64,000 nt of DNA from the NCBI GenBank assembly GCA_035517495.1, contig DATIYT010000024.1, positions 1-64,000 of the forward strand, given 5' to 3'. Both the position numbers and the translations under genes were made by a program. The notes beneath the pieces were generated by a model. That model saw only the letters and a program-made list of their open reading frames with translations, was not told the DNA's origin and did not search any database. Within the stretch, counting starts at the first letter, position 1. Each line of letters opens with the position of its first letter. Source of the stretch: DASZHJ01 sp035517495. GTDB lineage: Bacteria > Pseudomonadota > Alphaproteobacteria > ATCC43930 > CGMCC-115725. Positions 51,575 to 60,629 of the stretch are shown here, in pieces.

Positions 51575-53711
51575 GCGGTCGTCGTCCCGGCCCCATGGGG
51601 CTCGGGACCCAGGGCCGATGCCCCCGCCAATCCCGCGCACTTACAATATTGATCGCCATAGGATCGAGCCAAATCGCATAGCCGCCCTCCCCGCGTATGA
51701 CGGTTGGAGTGAGATTGAGCGATGCATCACAGCCGCGGGCCGTCGCCGCCGTGATCAGCGTCAGCTCCACGCCCGCGCATTCCGCGGGCGGTCCCTGAGA
51801 GAGCCGCAATAAGACCAAGTGACTGCCGACGCGATAACGGCAGTCCCCGGCGCAGGTCAGCCTGCCGTCTGCACTCGTCCCACGCTCCGGCCATGGCGGA
51901 CCGGCGCCGCTCGCCGCACGGCGGACCCAAGTGTCCGTGACAAAGGTGCTGTTGTGGCTGAGCCCCGTGACGAAATAGGAGCCGTCGGCCCCGCGCGCTG
52001 CCACGGCACGCGCCTGGCCGTCCACCAGCAGATCAGGCGGACGGGCCAGCACAATGCTGCAGAAGCCCGCGGCGATCGGCACCAATCCCCAGAGCCGCCA
52101 GCGGCGGCGCCAGACGCAGAGCCAGAAGCCGCCGAAGCTCAGCACCATCAATCCCATGGTCGGCATGGCCGGTACGTTGAAGGCAGCCCCCGGCCATCGG
52201 GTCACGTCGTGAGCGATGGCGGCGATCGTGTCGATCCCCCACCCCATGGGAACCAACGCAAATCGCTCGAGACCGAGCGGCATGAGAAGACACGCCGCCA
52301 TCGCCCAAGGCAGCACCCAAAGCCCCGTGATCGGCACTGCGATCACGTTCGCCGCGACCGAGTAAGCGGCGAGGCGGTTGAAGTGGTAGATCGTGAAGGC
52401 GGTGGTGGCGAGCGTGCTGATGACCGTCGTGAGCACGATGCCAACGACGTGCAGGCCCACTCGTCGGGCAAAACCCGCATGGCTGTACCAACCGCTTATC
52501 CGCGGGCGGAAGGTTTCGTAGAACGCGACCAAACCCGCAACAGCCGCGAACGACATTTGAAAACTCGATCCGGTGGCGGCCTCGGGGTTCCAGACCATGA
52601 TCGCGAGCGCAGCCCAAGCGAGCGACCGCGCGGAGAGACTGAGCCGGTCCGTGAGCATTGCCAGCAGCACGAGCGCCGTCATCAGAAACGACCGGCGGGA
52701 AGAGACCGTGGCGCCCGAGAGCAGCATGTAAATGAACGTGACCAGCAGCGCGGCGCAGGCCGCCAGCTTCTTGGTGTGGAATCGGAGCGCTACATAGGGA
52801 ACGCACGCCAACGAGAAGCGGACCGCCAGGAAGGCAATGCCGGCCACCAGTCCCATATGCAGTCCGGCAATCACCAAGATATGCGCCAAGCCCGCGTCGC
52901 GAAACGCCTGGGCGTCGGCTTCGGGGATGGCGTGCGTCTCGCCGGTGATGATCGCCGCGGCAATCGCGCCGCTCGAACCGGGAAGCGCCGCCTGGATGCG
53001 CTGAGTAATGGCGCTCCGGAGGGCCGCGAGCCGCACGCGCCACGCCGCCGGCGCCTCGCCGGGCACTGTTCGGAGCGGACCCAGCGCATATCCGACGGCG
53101 CCAACCCTGTCGAAGAAGGCGCGCCGTTGGAAATCGTAAGCCTCGGGCATCGCGGGTGCTCCGGGCGGGAACAGCATCGCCCGCAGTGTCACTCCCTCGC
53201 CTGGAAGCGGCGCGCCCTCGTCGTCGCGCAGCTTGATCCGCACCCGCGCCGGGAGCTGGTAAGGAGCGAGCTGGCCGATCTTGCTGGGTTCAAGCACGAT
53301 GCGGCGGCCGGCTTCCAGCGGCTCGACTTCCACCACCCGGCCTTCCACGGCGATCGGGCCGAGGGGCGTCGGAAGCACGGGCGCGGCCACCCGCCAAGTC
53401 TCGATTTCCGCCGCAGCGAACCCCAGCGCCACCGCCGCGACGCCGATCGCCGCCGCGGCAAATGTCCGGCGTCGCCAAGCATAAAGTGCCGCGGGGAAGC
53501 TTAAGCCAGCCGCCAGCATCCCCAACCAAAGCGGCGGCTCGAACAGCAGCGAAAAATAAAACCCGATCCCCACCCCGAACAGGAGCGGCAACCACAGGAA
53601 CCAGCGATCGCGCTCGGCTTCAAGGGCGCCCCCCAAAAGCCGCGCCGGATGTATGACCCCCCATCCCGGCGTCCTAAGACGCCACGGCACGCTGCCGCTC
53701 CATTCACTCAT
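51531..53711 (-). CDS. comEC: ComEC/Rec2-related DNA-uptake channel protein
   Basis: 726 residues, many membrane segments. N-terminal DUF4131 region (OB-like, about 60-200) and the Competence core (about 240-520, ITGETHAIPEADAQAFRDAGLAHILVIAGLHMG). The C-terminal region after about 590 resembles a metallo-beta-lactamase domain that has lost the HxHxDH motif. ComEC transports single-stranded DNA across the inner membrane. The gene ends inside lexA (44 nt tail-to-tail overlap); in relatives the pair lexA-comEC is likewise convergent or close. Confidence 0.9.
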   Translation of the reverse strand: MSEWSGSVPWRLRTPGWGVIHPARLLGGALEAERDRWFLWLPLLFGVGIGFYFSLLFEPPLWLGMLAAGLSFPAALYAWRRRTFAAAAIGVAAVALGFAAAEIETWRVAAPVLPTPLGPIAVEGRVVEVEPLEAGRRIVLEPSKIGQLAPYQLPARVRIKLRDDEGAPLPGEGVTLRAMLFPPGAPAMPEAYDFQRRAFFDRVGAVGYALGPLRTVPGEAPAAWRVRLAALRSAITQRIQAALPGSSGAIAAAIITGETHAIPEADAQAFRDAGLAHILVIAGLHMGLVAGIAFLAVRFSLACVPYVALRFHTKKLAACAALLVTFIYMLLSGATVSSRRSFLMTALVLLAMLTDRLSLSARSLAWAALAIMVWNPEAATGSSFQMSFAAVAGLVAFYETFRPRISGWYSHAGFARRVGLHVVGIVLTTVISTLATTAFTIYHFNRLAAYSVAANVIAVPITGLWVLPWAMAACLLMPLGLERFALVPMGWGIDTIAAIAHDVTRWPGAAFNVPAMPTMGLMVLSFGGFWLCVWRRRWRLWGLVPIAAGFCSIVLARPPDLLVDGQARAVAARGADGSYFVTGLSHNSTFVTDTWVRRAASGAGPPWPERGTSADGRLTCAGDCRYRVGSHLVLLRLSQGPPAECAGVELTLITAATARGCDASLNLTPTVIRGEGGYAIWLDPMAINIVSARDWRGHRPWVPSPMGPGRRPLSISAATPPAAPGP

Positions 53712-53798
53712 CCCACCACTCTAGCGAGAGCAGCGGCACAACCCAATCGATACAGTGAACTCCGGTCGGATCGAGCGATCCCTCGCCGCTCAGGATGA

Positions 53799-54005
53799 TC
53801 AGTCGTCCTCCGAAGAACCGCCGTCTTCCCCTTCGTCGTTCGCAGGCGTCGCAGGGGTCGCGGCACCAGGCGCTGAGGGCGCGCCTGGCGTCGCACTCGG
53901 CGCGGCCGAGGCAGCGGGGGCGCTCGGCGTCGTTTGTGCGAACGCGGTTGCATGAAATGCGGCCACGGTGGCCAACAGCGGGAGTACAAGTCTCCAAGAG
54001 ATCAT
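53799..54005 (-). CDS. Small secreted Ala/Pro-rich protein with acidic tail, hypothetical
   Basis: 68 residues: a likely signal peptide (1-24, ending ATAFAQ), then a run of Ala/Pro/Ser/Thr and a terminal acidic stretch (NDEGEDGGSSEDD). It fills part of the 496-nt gap between comEC and gltX, where no other convincing frame is seen on the minus strand. An in-frame ATG four codons upstream (54017) is an alternative start; AGAGGA abuts it. The low-complexity composition makes it weak evidence for a real protein. Confidence 0.4.
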   Translation of the reverse strand: MISWRLVLPLLATVAAFHATAFAQTTPSAPAASAAPSATPGAPSAPGAATPATPANDEGEDGGSSEDD

Positions 54006-54207
54006 CGCGGTTTCCATTCCTCTGGGTGGGCCAGGACGAGACCAGGGGGTGCCGTTCTCCTGGTCGCACGCTTCTTCTAGGGATCAAAATGGAACTCTAT
54101 GCCCGCGTCGCCTGGTATCGCAACGGAGCGGCCACTCTGGCAGAGAAAGCGCGCCCCGTGCTACAGCTCGCACACCCTCTTCCCCTTGCCGGTAGCCTCG
54201 GAACTCC

Positions 54208-55620
54208 ATGAGCGTCGCCGCCCGCTTTGCTCCATCGCCCACCGGCTTCCTGCACATCGGCGGCGCGCGCACCGCGCTTTTCAACTGGCTGTTCGCGCGT
54301 CACCACCGCGGCAAGTTCCTGCTGCGGATCGAGGACACCGACCGCGCCCGCTCGACCAACGCTGCGATCGACGCGATCATCGACGGGCTATCTTGGCTCG
54401 GCCTCAATTGGGATGACGAGATCGTCATGCAGACGAGCCGGGTGGAGCGCCATGCAGAGGTGGCGCGCCGCTTGCTCGTCGAGGGCAATGCCTATCGCTG
54501 CTACTGCACCCCCGCAGAACTGGAGCAGATGCGCGCGCGCCAGCGCGCCGAGAAACGGTTCGTGGGCTACGACGGGACGTGGCGGGACCGCGACCCGAAG
54601 GAGGCGCCGCCGGGCGTCGCGCCCGCGATCCGTCTCAAGACCCCCCGCGAGGGCGAGACGGTGGTGAATGATCGCGTGCAGGGAACGGTGCGCGTCGCCA
54701 ATGAGCAGCTCGACGACCTGATCATCCTTCGCTCCGACGGTACCCCCACCTATAATTTTTCCGTGGTGGTCGATGATCATGACATGGCGATCACCCACGT
54801 GATCCGCGGCGACGACCACCTCAACAACACCTTCCGCCAGTTGCAGATCTATCGCGCGCTCGACTGGAAGGAGCCGGAATTCGCGCACCTGCCGCTGATC
54901 CACGGTCCGGACGGAGCCAAGCTTTCCAAACGTCACGGCGCACTGGGCGTCGACGCCTACCGCGACATGGGCTACTTGCCGGAGGCGTTGCGCAACTACC
55001 TGCTGCGCCTCGGCTGGAGCCATGGCGACGCCGAGATCATCTCGACAGAGCAGGCGATCGAATGGTTCGACTTGGACCATGTCGGTCGCGCGCCGGCGCG
55101 CTTCGACTTCGTCAAGCTCGCCAATCTCAACGGCCACTATATCCGCGCCGCGGACGACGAGCGGCTGGTGGGGCTCGTGGCGCCGATCCTCGAGACGAAG
55201 CTCGCACGCGGCCTCACCGAGCCTGATCGGCATCGCCTGGTCGCCGCCATGCCGGGTCTCAAAAGCCGAGCCAAGACGCTGGTGGAGCTGGCGGAGAATG
55301 CGCGCTTCCTGGTGGAACGGCGGCCAATCCCCATTGCCGCCGACGCCCAGGCACTGCTCACGCCGGAGGCAGGCGAGCACCTCAATGCGTTGCTATCTGG
55401 GCTCGGGGCCGCGACGTGGGAAGTGAAGGCCCTGGAACAGGTCGTGCGCGAGGTGGCGGGGGCGCGCGGCGTGAAGCTCGGCGCGCTCGCGCAACCGCTC
55501 CGCTCGGCATTGGTGGGGGCAACCGCTTCGCCGCCGATCTTTGAAGTAATGGCAGCGCTGGGCCGCGAGGAAGCCGTTGGCCGGATCAGTGACGCCTCGT
55601 CCCTTAGTACCATAGGTTGA
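54208..55620 (+). CDS. gltX: Glutamyl-tRNA synthetase
   Basis: 470 residues. Class I aminoacyl-tRNA synthetase: HIGG at 16-19 (the HIGH box) and KLSKR near residue 240 (the KMSKS box). Charges tRNA-Glu, and in organisms lacking glutaminyl-tRNA synthetase may also charge tRNA-Gln for later amidation. Divergent from the small gene upstream; gltA follows after 123 nt. Confidence 0.97.
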   Translation: MSVAARFAPSPTGFLHIGGARTALFNWLFARHHRGKFLLRIEDTDRARSTNAAIDAIIDGLSWLGLNWDDEIVMQTSRVERHAEVARRLLVEGNAYRCYCTPAELEQMRARQRAEKRFVGYDGTWRDRDPKEAPPGVAPAIRLKTPREGETVVNDRVQGTVRVANEQLDDLIILRSDGTPTYNFSVVVDDHDMAITHVIRGDDHLNNTFRQLQIYRALDWKEPEFAHLPLIHGPDGAKLSKRHGALGVDAYRDMGYLPEALRNYLLRLGWSHGDAEIISTEQAIEWFDLDHVGRAPARFDFVKLANLNGHYIRAADDERLVGLVAPILETKLARGLTEPDRHRLVAAMPGLKSRAKTLVELAENARFLVERRPIPIAADAQALLTPEAGEHLNALLSGLGAATWEVKALEQVVREVAGARGVKLGALAQPLRSALVGATASPPIFEVMAALGREEAVGRISDASSLSTIG

Positions 55621-55743
55621 ATGACTGACTAGGCGGCCAAGCCCGCGCTTGCACAATTTTTCCACACCCTTATTTGATTTGTGGTGCGCCGCGGCCTATG
55701 CTCGCTCCTATTGCACCGCACAACGAGCGCGAGGATTTCGCCA

Positions 55744-57060
55744 ATGACTGCAGAACGCGCCAAGAGCAACGAGAACGTCACACTGGTCGACAACAGCACG
55801 GGGAAGCAGACGGTTTTGCCGCTCATCCCCGGCACCATCGGCCCCAAGGTGATCGACGTCCGAAAGCTCTATTCCGAAACCGGGTATTTCACTTTCGATC
55901 CCGGCTACATGGCGACCGGCTCGTGCGCGAGCAAGATCACCTACATCGACGGCGAGGTGGGCGAGCTGCTCTATCGCGGCTACCCGATCGAGGAACTCGC
56001 GGAGAAGAGCGACTTCATGGAGGTCGCCTACCTTCTCACCAAGGGAGAGCTGCCGACGCCCACGGAAAAGAAACAATTCGAGCGCGACATCACCATGCAC
56101 ACCATGGTGCATGAGCAGATCTCAAGCTTCTTCCGCGGCTTCCGGCGCGACGCGCACCCGATGGCGGTGATGTGCGGGGTTGTGGGCGCGCTCTCGGCCT
56201 TCTATCACGATTCGACCGACATCGGCGACCCGCAGCAGCGCCTTATCGCCTCGCACCGGCTGATCGCGAAGATGCCGACCATTGCGGCCATGGCGCACAA
56301 GTATGCGGTTGGGCAACCCTTCATCTATCCCCGCAACGACCTCAAATACGCCGAGAACTTCCTGCATATGACCTTCGCCGTCCCATGCGAGAAGTACGAG
56401 GTCAATCCGGTGCTGGCGAAGGCAATGGACCTGATTTTCTTGCTGCACGCCGATCACGAGCAGAACGCGTCCACCTCGACGGTGCGCCTTGCGGGCTCCT
56501 CCGGCGCCAATCCTTTCGCATGCATTGCCGCCGGTATCGCCTCGCTCTGGGGTCCGGCCCATGGCGGCGCCAACGAAGCCGTGCTCAAGATGCTGCAGCA
56601 AATCGGCGACAAGAAAAATATCCCGGAATTCCTCAAGCGCGCCGAGGATCGCAACGACACCGTCCGCCTGATGGGCTTCGGGCATCGCGTCTACAGGAAT
56701 TACGATCCGCGCGCCAAGGTGCTGCGCAAGGCCTGTCACGACGTGTTGGACGAGCTGGGCATCCGGAACGATCCGATGCTCGACCTCGCCATGGAGTTGG
56801 AGCGGATGGCGCTTTCGGACGACTATTTCATCAAGCGCAAGCTCTACCCGAACGTCGACTTCTATTCGGGCATCATACTCAAGGCGATGGGATTCCCGAC
56901 TTCGATGTTTACCGCGTTGTTCGCGATCGCGCGCACGGTCGGATGGATCGCGCAGTGGAACGAGATGATCGAGGATCCCGACTACAAGATTGGGCGCCCC
57001 CGGCAGCTTTATACGGGCCCCGTCAAGCGAGGCTACGTGCCACTGGAAAAGCGTGGCTAG
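55744..57060 (+). CDS. gltA: Citrate synthase
   Basis: 438 residues. Condenses acetyl-CoA and oxaloacetate. Type II (Gram-negative, allosteric) length; catalytic His in WGPAHGGANEAV, His in GFGHRVYRNYDPRA and Asp in NVDFYSG. Start chosen at MTAERAK; the 21 upstream residues of the frame contain the intergenic region. It receives acetyl-CoA from the pyruvate dehydrogenase complex encoded elsewhere in the window. Confidence 0.97.
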   Translation: MTAERAKSNENVTLVDNSTGKQTVLPLIPGTIGPKVIDVRKLYSETGYFTFDPGYMATGSCASKITYIDGEVGELLYRGYPIEELAEKSDFMEVAYLLTKGELPTPTEKKQFERDITMHTMVHEQISSFFRGFRRDAHPMAVMCGVVGALSAFYHDSTDIGDPQQRLIASHRLIAKMPTIAAMAHKYAVGQPFIYPRNDLKYAENFLHMTFAVPCEKYEVNPVLAKAMDLIFLLHADHEQNASTSTVRLAGSSGANPFACIAAGIASLWGPAHGGANEAVLKMLQQIGDKKNIPEFLKRAEDRNDTVRLMGFGHRVYRNYDPRAKVLRKACHDVLDELGIRNDPMLDLAMELERMALSDDYFIKRKLYPNVDFYSGIILKAMGFPTSMFTALFAIARTVGWIAQWNEMIEDPDYKIGRPRQLYTGPVKRGYVPLEKRG

Positions 57061-57274
57061 CAACCGTCCGTCCCGGGGTGGCGGACCAAGGATCGCGCAC
57101 GCCGTCCCTCTCGAGCCGTTGGCGTCCCAATCTCGGCAACTGGCGCGGCCGGCAAACGACAATCGGCCGTCGCTCGCTGATATATGGCCGCGCACGCTCT
57201 TGCAGCTGGCGATCATTGCGCTCGCGCTAGTGACGCTCTGGGCAATAGCCCACGAGCATTATCCGATCAGCTAG
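57053..57274 (+). CDS. Small single-span membrane protein, hypothetical
   Basis: 73 residues, starting at GTG inside the last codons of gltA (8-nt overlap). The middle has RPANDNRPS, a short motif seen in small alphaproteobacterial proteins of unknown role, then one hydrophobic segment near the C-terminus (about 48-65, TLLQLAIIALALVTLWAIA). Frame and strand agree with gltA, so it may be translated from the same message. No function can be inferred. Confidence 0.45.
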   Translation: MASNRPSRGGGPRIAHAVPLEPLASQSRQLARPANDNRPSLADIWPRTLLQLAIIALALVTLWAIAHEHYPIS

Positions 57275-57363
57275 AATCGGATCATGCTCTAGATGCTTTG
57301 ATTTTGTCGCGCAATCTGACGGCGAACCGCGCGCACTTCGCCGGATTGCGCTCTAGGCCGACG

Positions 57364-58143
57364 TCAGCGCCGTCGCGCCGCAGCCGCAGCCAAGAATGCC
57401 CGCATCATTCGTACGGGTTCGTCGGTCTCGAAGGCACGTACAAAGCTCTCGATGCCAAGATCGACAGCGGCGGAGGGAGAAACACCTTCCCAATCGCGGA
57501 TCAGTGCCTTTTGCAGTTGCAGCGCCTGCGGACCGCAACTGAGGATCGCACCGAGCACCGCGTCCACCGTTGCATCAAGTTCGCGCTCGGGAACGCACCA
57601 TTCGACAAGGCCCCAGCGTTCCGCTTCGGCAGCGTCGATCATTTCCCCCGTGAGCAGCAGCCGGCGCGTCCGCCCCCAGCCGATCAGCTGCGGCAACAAG
57701 ACGGCTTCAATCACCGAGGGAATGCCGACCTTCACCTCCGGCATCCCGAACTTGGCGCGTGACCCCGCGATGCGCAGGTCGCAAGCCGCCGCGATCTCGA
57801 GCCCGGCACCCAGCGCGTAACCCTCGATGCGCGCGATCACCGGTACTGGCAAACGGCGGAGGCTGTCACAGGCCCCGTGCAGCGCGGCGATGAATTCGCG
57901 TGCGCTTTTCCGATCGAGAGTCGCCATTTCCCGGATATCGGCACCGCCGATGAAGGCTTTTTCGCCGGCACCGCGCAGCACCAGCGCTCGCAGACGTCGA
58001 TCGTGCGCAAGCGCGCGCACCTCTTGCGTCAGCGAGGCGATCAAATCGCGACCGAGGATGTTCAGCTTTTGCTCATTATCCACCACGAGGATGGCAACCC
58101 GCGCCTCGCCGCGGTCATGCAGAGCGACGCTGAGCCCCGGCAT
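57364..58143 (-). CDS. Enoyl-CoA hydratase/isomerase family protein
   Basis: 259 residues. Crotonase fold with the oxyanion-hole segments EKAFIGGADIREM and IEGYALGAGLEIAAACDLRIA, and the helix FGMPEVKVGIPSVIEAVLL where one catalytic Glu would lie. Reaction and chain length cannot be read from sequence. Last gene of the minus-strand envelope cluster, 7 nt after gloA; it converges with gltA and its small follower, leaving an 89-nt gap. Confidence 0.88.
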   Translation of the reverse strand: MPGLSVALHDRGEARVAILVVDNEQKLNILGRDLIASLTQEVRALAHDRRLRALVLRGAGEKAFIGGADIREMATLDRKSAREFIAALHGACDSLRRLPVPVIARIEGYALGAGLEIAAACDLRIAGSRAKFGMPEVKVGIPSVIEAVLLPQLIGWGRTRRLLLTGEMIDAAEAERWGLVEWCVPERELDATVDAVLGAILSCGPQALQLQKALIRDWEGVSPSAAVDLGIESFVRAFETDEPVRMMRAFLAAAAARRR

Positions 58144-58150
58144 CGACGGT

Positions 58151-58585
58151 TCAGGGACGCTGGATCAATTCGATCTTGTAGCCATCGGGATCTTCGATGA
58201 AGGCGATCACCGTCGTCCCGAATTTGACCGGTCCCGCCGCGCGCGTGATCTTGACTCCCTCTTTGCCGAGCCGCTCGCAGGCGGCGTAGACGTCCGGCAT
58301 GCTCACCGCGAGGTGGCCGAAGCCGCTGCCGATGTTGTAGGGCTCCTTCTGATCCCAGTTGTGCGTGAGCTCGATCACGGTGTTGCCGGCCTCGTCGCCG
58401 TACCCCACGAAGGCCAATGAATAGCGGCCACCCGGCACGTCGGACTTGCGCACGAGCTTCATGCCGAGAAGCCGCGTGTAGAAATCGACGGATTTATCGA
58501 GATCGAGCACGCGGATCATGGTGTGCAGCATGCGGCCCTGCGTGCCGCTCCCGACTTCGTTCTTGCCGGCTGTTCTCGTATCCAT
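58151..58585 (-). CDS. gloA: Lactoylglutathione lyase (glyoxalase I)
   Basis: 144 residues. Converts the methylglyoxal-glutathione adduct to S-lactoylglutathione. Metal ligands H21, E72, H91 and E139 all fit the Ni/Zn site. The N-terminal ten residues before RMLHTMIRV are extra; an internal start at the Met of RMLHTM is possible. It stands 38 nt after lpxB. Confidence 0.92.
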   Translation of the reverse strand: MDTRTAGKNEVGSGTQGRMLHTMIRVLDLDKSVDFYTRLLGMKLVRKSDVPGGRYSLAFVGYGDEAGNTVIELTHNWDQKEPYNIGSGFGHLAVSMPDVYAACERLGKEGVKITRAAGPVKFGTTVIAFIEDPDGYKIELIQRP

Positions 58586-58623
58586 CGCTGGTCCTCCTCC
58601 CGATTGGATTGCCTGAGCTGACC

Positions 58624-59814
58624 TTAGGCCGCCGCGCGGCGCTCCGCAATCAGGCCGAGAACGCAGTCCGCCGCCCGAAGCGAGGGCGAAACGCCGCCAA
58701 GGCCCAAGCGCTCCAGACCCTCACGGAGGTCCGCGCATTGTCGCTCCCGCACCACGCGATCTTCCAGCAGTCGCACCGCCTCGGCGACGATCCGATCGGG
58801 CGTGCAGTCCTCCTGCAGCAGTTCCGGGACTGCCGGCCGATCAAGGATCAAATTGATGAGATTGACGAAACGCACGGTCGCGAGCCGCCGGACCAGATAG
58901 GCGGTTAGAGGGCTCACGCGATAGGTGACGATCATGGGCACGCCCGCGAGCGCCAGCTCTAGAGCGACTGTCCCGGAGGCCGCGATCGCGAGCTCGCTCG
59001 CCGCGAACGCGTCGTATTTTTCCGCGACGTCCGATACCAGAATTGGGTTTCCGGGCCACCCCTTGACCGCCGGCGCTACCTCGCCCGCGACGCCGCCAAC
59101 CGTCGGCACGACAACGGCGAGAGCGGGATATCTCGACAAGAGCCGATCGAGCACCGCGCCGAAGACCGGCAGGAGCCGTCGCACCTCCCCGACCCGGCTT
59201 CCCGGCAGCAGCGTCAATAGCGGCCGGGTGCGATCTATCCCGTGCCGTTCGCGAAAAGCCGCTCCGTCTCCGCGGTCTGCTCCCTCCTCGACGACGGGAT
59301 GGCCGACATGCGTACATGCAAGGCCGACCGCCTCGAAATGCCGCGGCTCGAACGGCAACAGCACCATTACGTGATCGTACCACTCCGCCATGCGCCGGGC
59401 TCGCCCGCGTCTCCAAGCCCAAACATGCGGTGCCGAATAGTGGATCAGCGGCATGCGCGCGCCCCGCCGCCGCAGGCGGCGCGCCACGCGGGAATTAAAG
59501 CCGAAGCTGTCGATGGTCACGACCGCGTCCGGATCGAGCGCGACAATCCCCGCCACCGTTTCGGAAATTCGGCGCAAAATGCGATGCGCGCGCGGCAGTA
59601 TCTCGGCGAGGCCCATCACCGCCAGGTCCTGAATCGGTATTAGACTTTGCAGACCCTGCGCCGCCATGCGCTCGCCGCCGACGCCGGCAAACCGGACCCG
59701 CCCGTTGCTTCTCGCGCGCAGCCCCGCCATCAGCGCCGCCCCGAGGGCGTCCCCCGACGGTTCGCCCGCGACCAGGAAGATGAGGGGACCCTCCGGGTCG
59801 CCCGCCACGCTCAT
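58624..59814 (-). CDS. lpxB: Lipid-A-disaccharide synthase
   Basis: 396 residues. Joins UDP-diacylglucosamine and lipid X to form the disaccharide backbone of lipid A. The GEPSGDALGAALM motif near the start, YSAPHVWAWRRGR and LLPGSRVGEVRRL are characteristic. Start chosen at MSVAGDPEG, which overlaps the lpxI stop as ATGA; the much longer in-frame extension runs inside lpxI and is not real. Confidence 0.96.
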   Translation of the reverse strand: MSVAGDPEGPLIFLVAGEPSGDALGAALMAGLRARSNGRVRFAGVGGERMAAQGLQSLIPIQDLAVMGLAEILPRAHRILRRISETVAGIVALDPDAVVTIDSFGFNSRVARRLRRRGARMPLIHYSAPHVWAWRRGRARRMAEWYDHVMVLLPFEPRHFEAVGLACTHVGHPVVEEGADRGDGAAFRERHGIDRTRPLLTLLPGSRVGEVRRLLPVFGAVLDRLLSRYPALAVVVPTVGGVAGEVAPAVKGWPGNPILVSDVAEKYDAFAASELAIAASGTVALELALAGVPMIVTYRVSPLTAYLVRRLATVRFVNLINLILDRPAVPELLQEDCTPDRIVAEAVRLLEDRVVRERQCADLREGLERLGLGGVSPSLRAADCVLGLIAERRAAA

Positions 59815-60629
59815 GAAAGCTCGATGCCGATTACGAAGAGCCCGCCACGCTCCGCGGCGGCCGCCACCTCTGCCCGGTCGAGCACCAGCACCGAACCCGT
59901 CTGCAGCGCGATGCCGCGCAACCCCGCTTGCGCGCATTGCTCCACGGTTCCGGGCCCGATTGCGGGGAGATCGACCCGCCGCTCCTGGCCGGGCTTGGCG
60001 ATCTTGACCAGAACGCCACCGAGGCCCTCGCGGCGCACCGCACCGGCCCGCTCGATCAGTGCCTTGGTACCTTCGACGGCCTCTACGCCAAGCACGATTC
60101 CCTGCTGCACGACCACGGCCTGCCCCACATCGAGCGCGCCCAGGGCGCGGGCAACTTCGATCCCCTGCGCGATATCCGAGTCTGCCTGTGCGTCGGGGCG
60201 CAGCCGCGTCAACGCCCCTGCGGGCATCAACAGATTTTCGAGAATGTCGTGCAGGCCGATCACGCGGAAGCCTTCGTGTTCGAATTCCTTGATCACCGCC
60301 GTCAGCAGCGCGTCGTCGCCGAGCGCGCGCAAGCCGATGCGCGCCGCCATCTTGGCTCCGTGCCAATCGGGGCGGAGCTGCGTTAGGGTTGGCCGCTGCA
60401 CCGGACCCGCCATCACCAGCTCCTCGGCCCCGTTCTCGCGCAGGATCTTGATCGCTTGACCGACCGCGCCGGGCCGCACGCTCCGATGCGGCACGCCGCC
60501 GAACCCTTGCGGGTCGGCGGCTCCCTCGAGCGCCAGCACGAAGAAAGGCCGTCCCTCCGCTCGGCATGCCGCGATCACCCGGAACGGCAGCTCGCCGGAA
60601 CCGGCGAGAATGCCGAGCTTAGCGGCCAT
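59811..60629 (-). CDS. lpxI: UDP-2,3-diacylglucosamine pyrophosphatase LpxI
   Basis: 272 residues. Makes lipid X from UDP-2,3-diacylglucosamine; LpxI replaces LpxH in alphaproteobacteria. KLGILAGSGELPFRVI at the start, FVLALEG, and the later family stretch GQAVVVQQGIVLGVEAVEGT are characteristic. It overlaps lpxA by 11 nt and lpxB by 4 nt. Confidence 0.95.
   Translation of the reverse strand: MAAKLGILAGSGELPFRVIAACRAEGRPFFVLALEGAADPQGFGGVPHRSVRPGAVGQAIKILRENGAEELVMAGPVQRPTLTQLRPDWHGAKMAARIGLRALGDDALLTAVIKEFEHEGFRVIGLHDILENLLMPAGALTRLRPDAQADSDIAQGIEVARALGALDVGQAVVVQQGIVLGVEAVEGTKALIERAGAVRREGLGGVLVKIAKPGQERRVDLPAIGPGTVEQCAQAGLRGIALQTGSVLVLDRAEVAAAAERGGLFVIGIELS

Noticed and set aside
51819..53504. 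A 561-codon plus-strand frame opposite comEC
   Set aside because: Arg/Gly/Pro-rich, no domain features; comEC has clear membrane segments on the minus strand.
59815..60567. N-terminal extension of LpxB running through lpxI
   Set aside because: The frame is antiparallel in meaning to lpxI coding and very Arg/Gly-rich; LpxB begins at MSVAGDPEG with an ATGA overlap.
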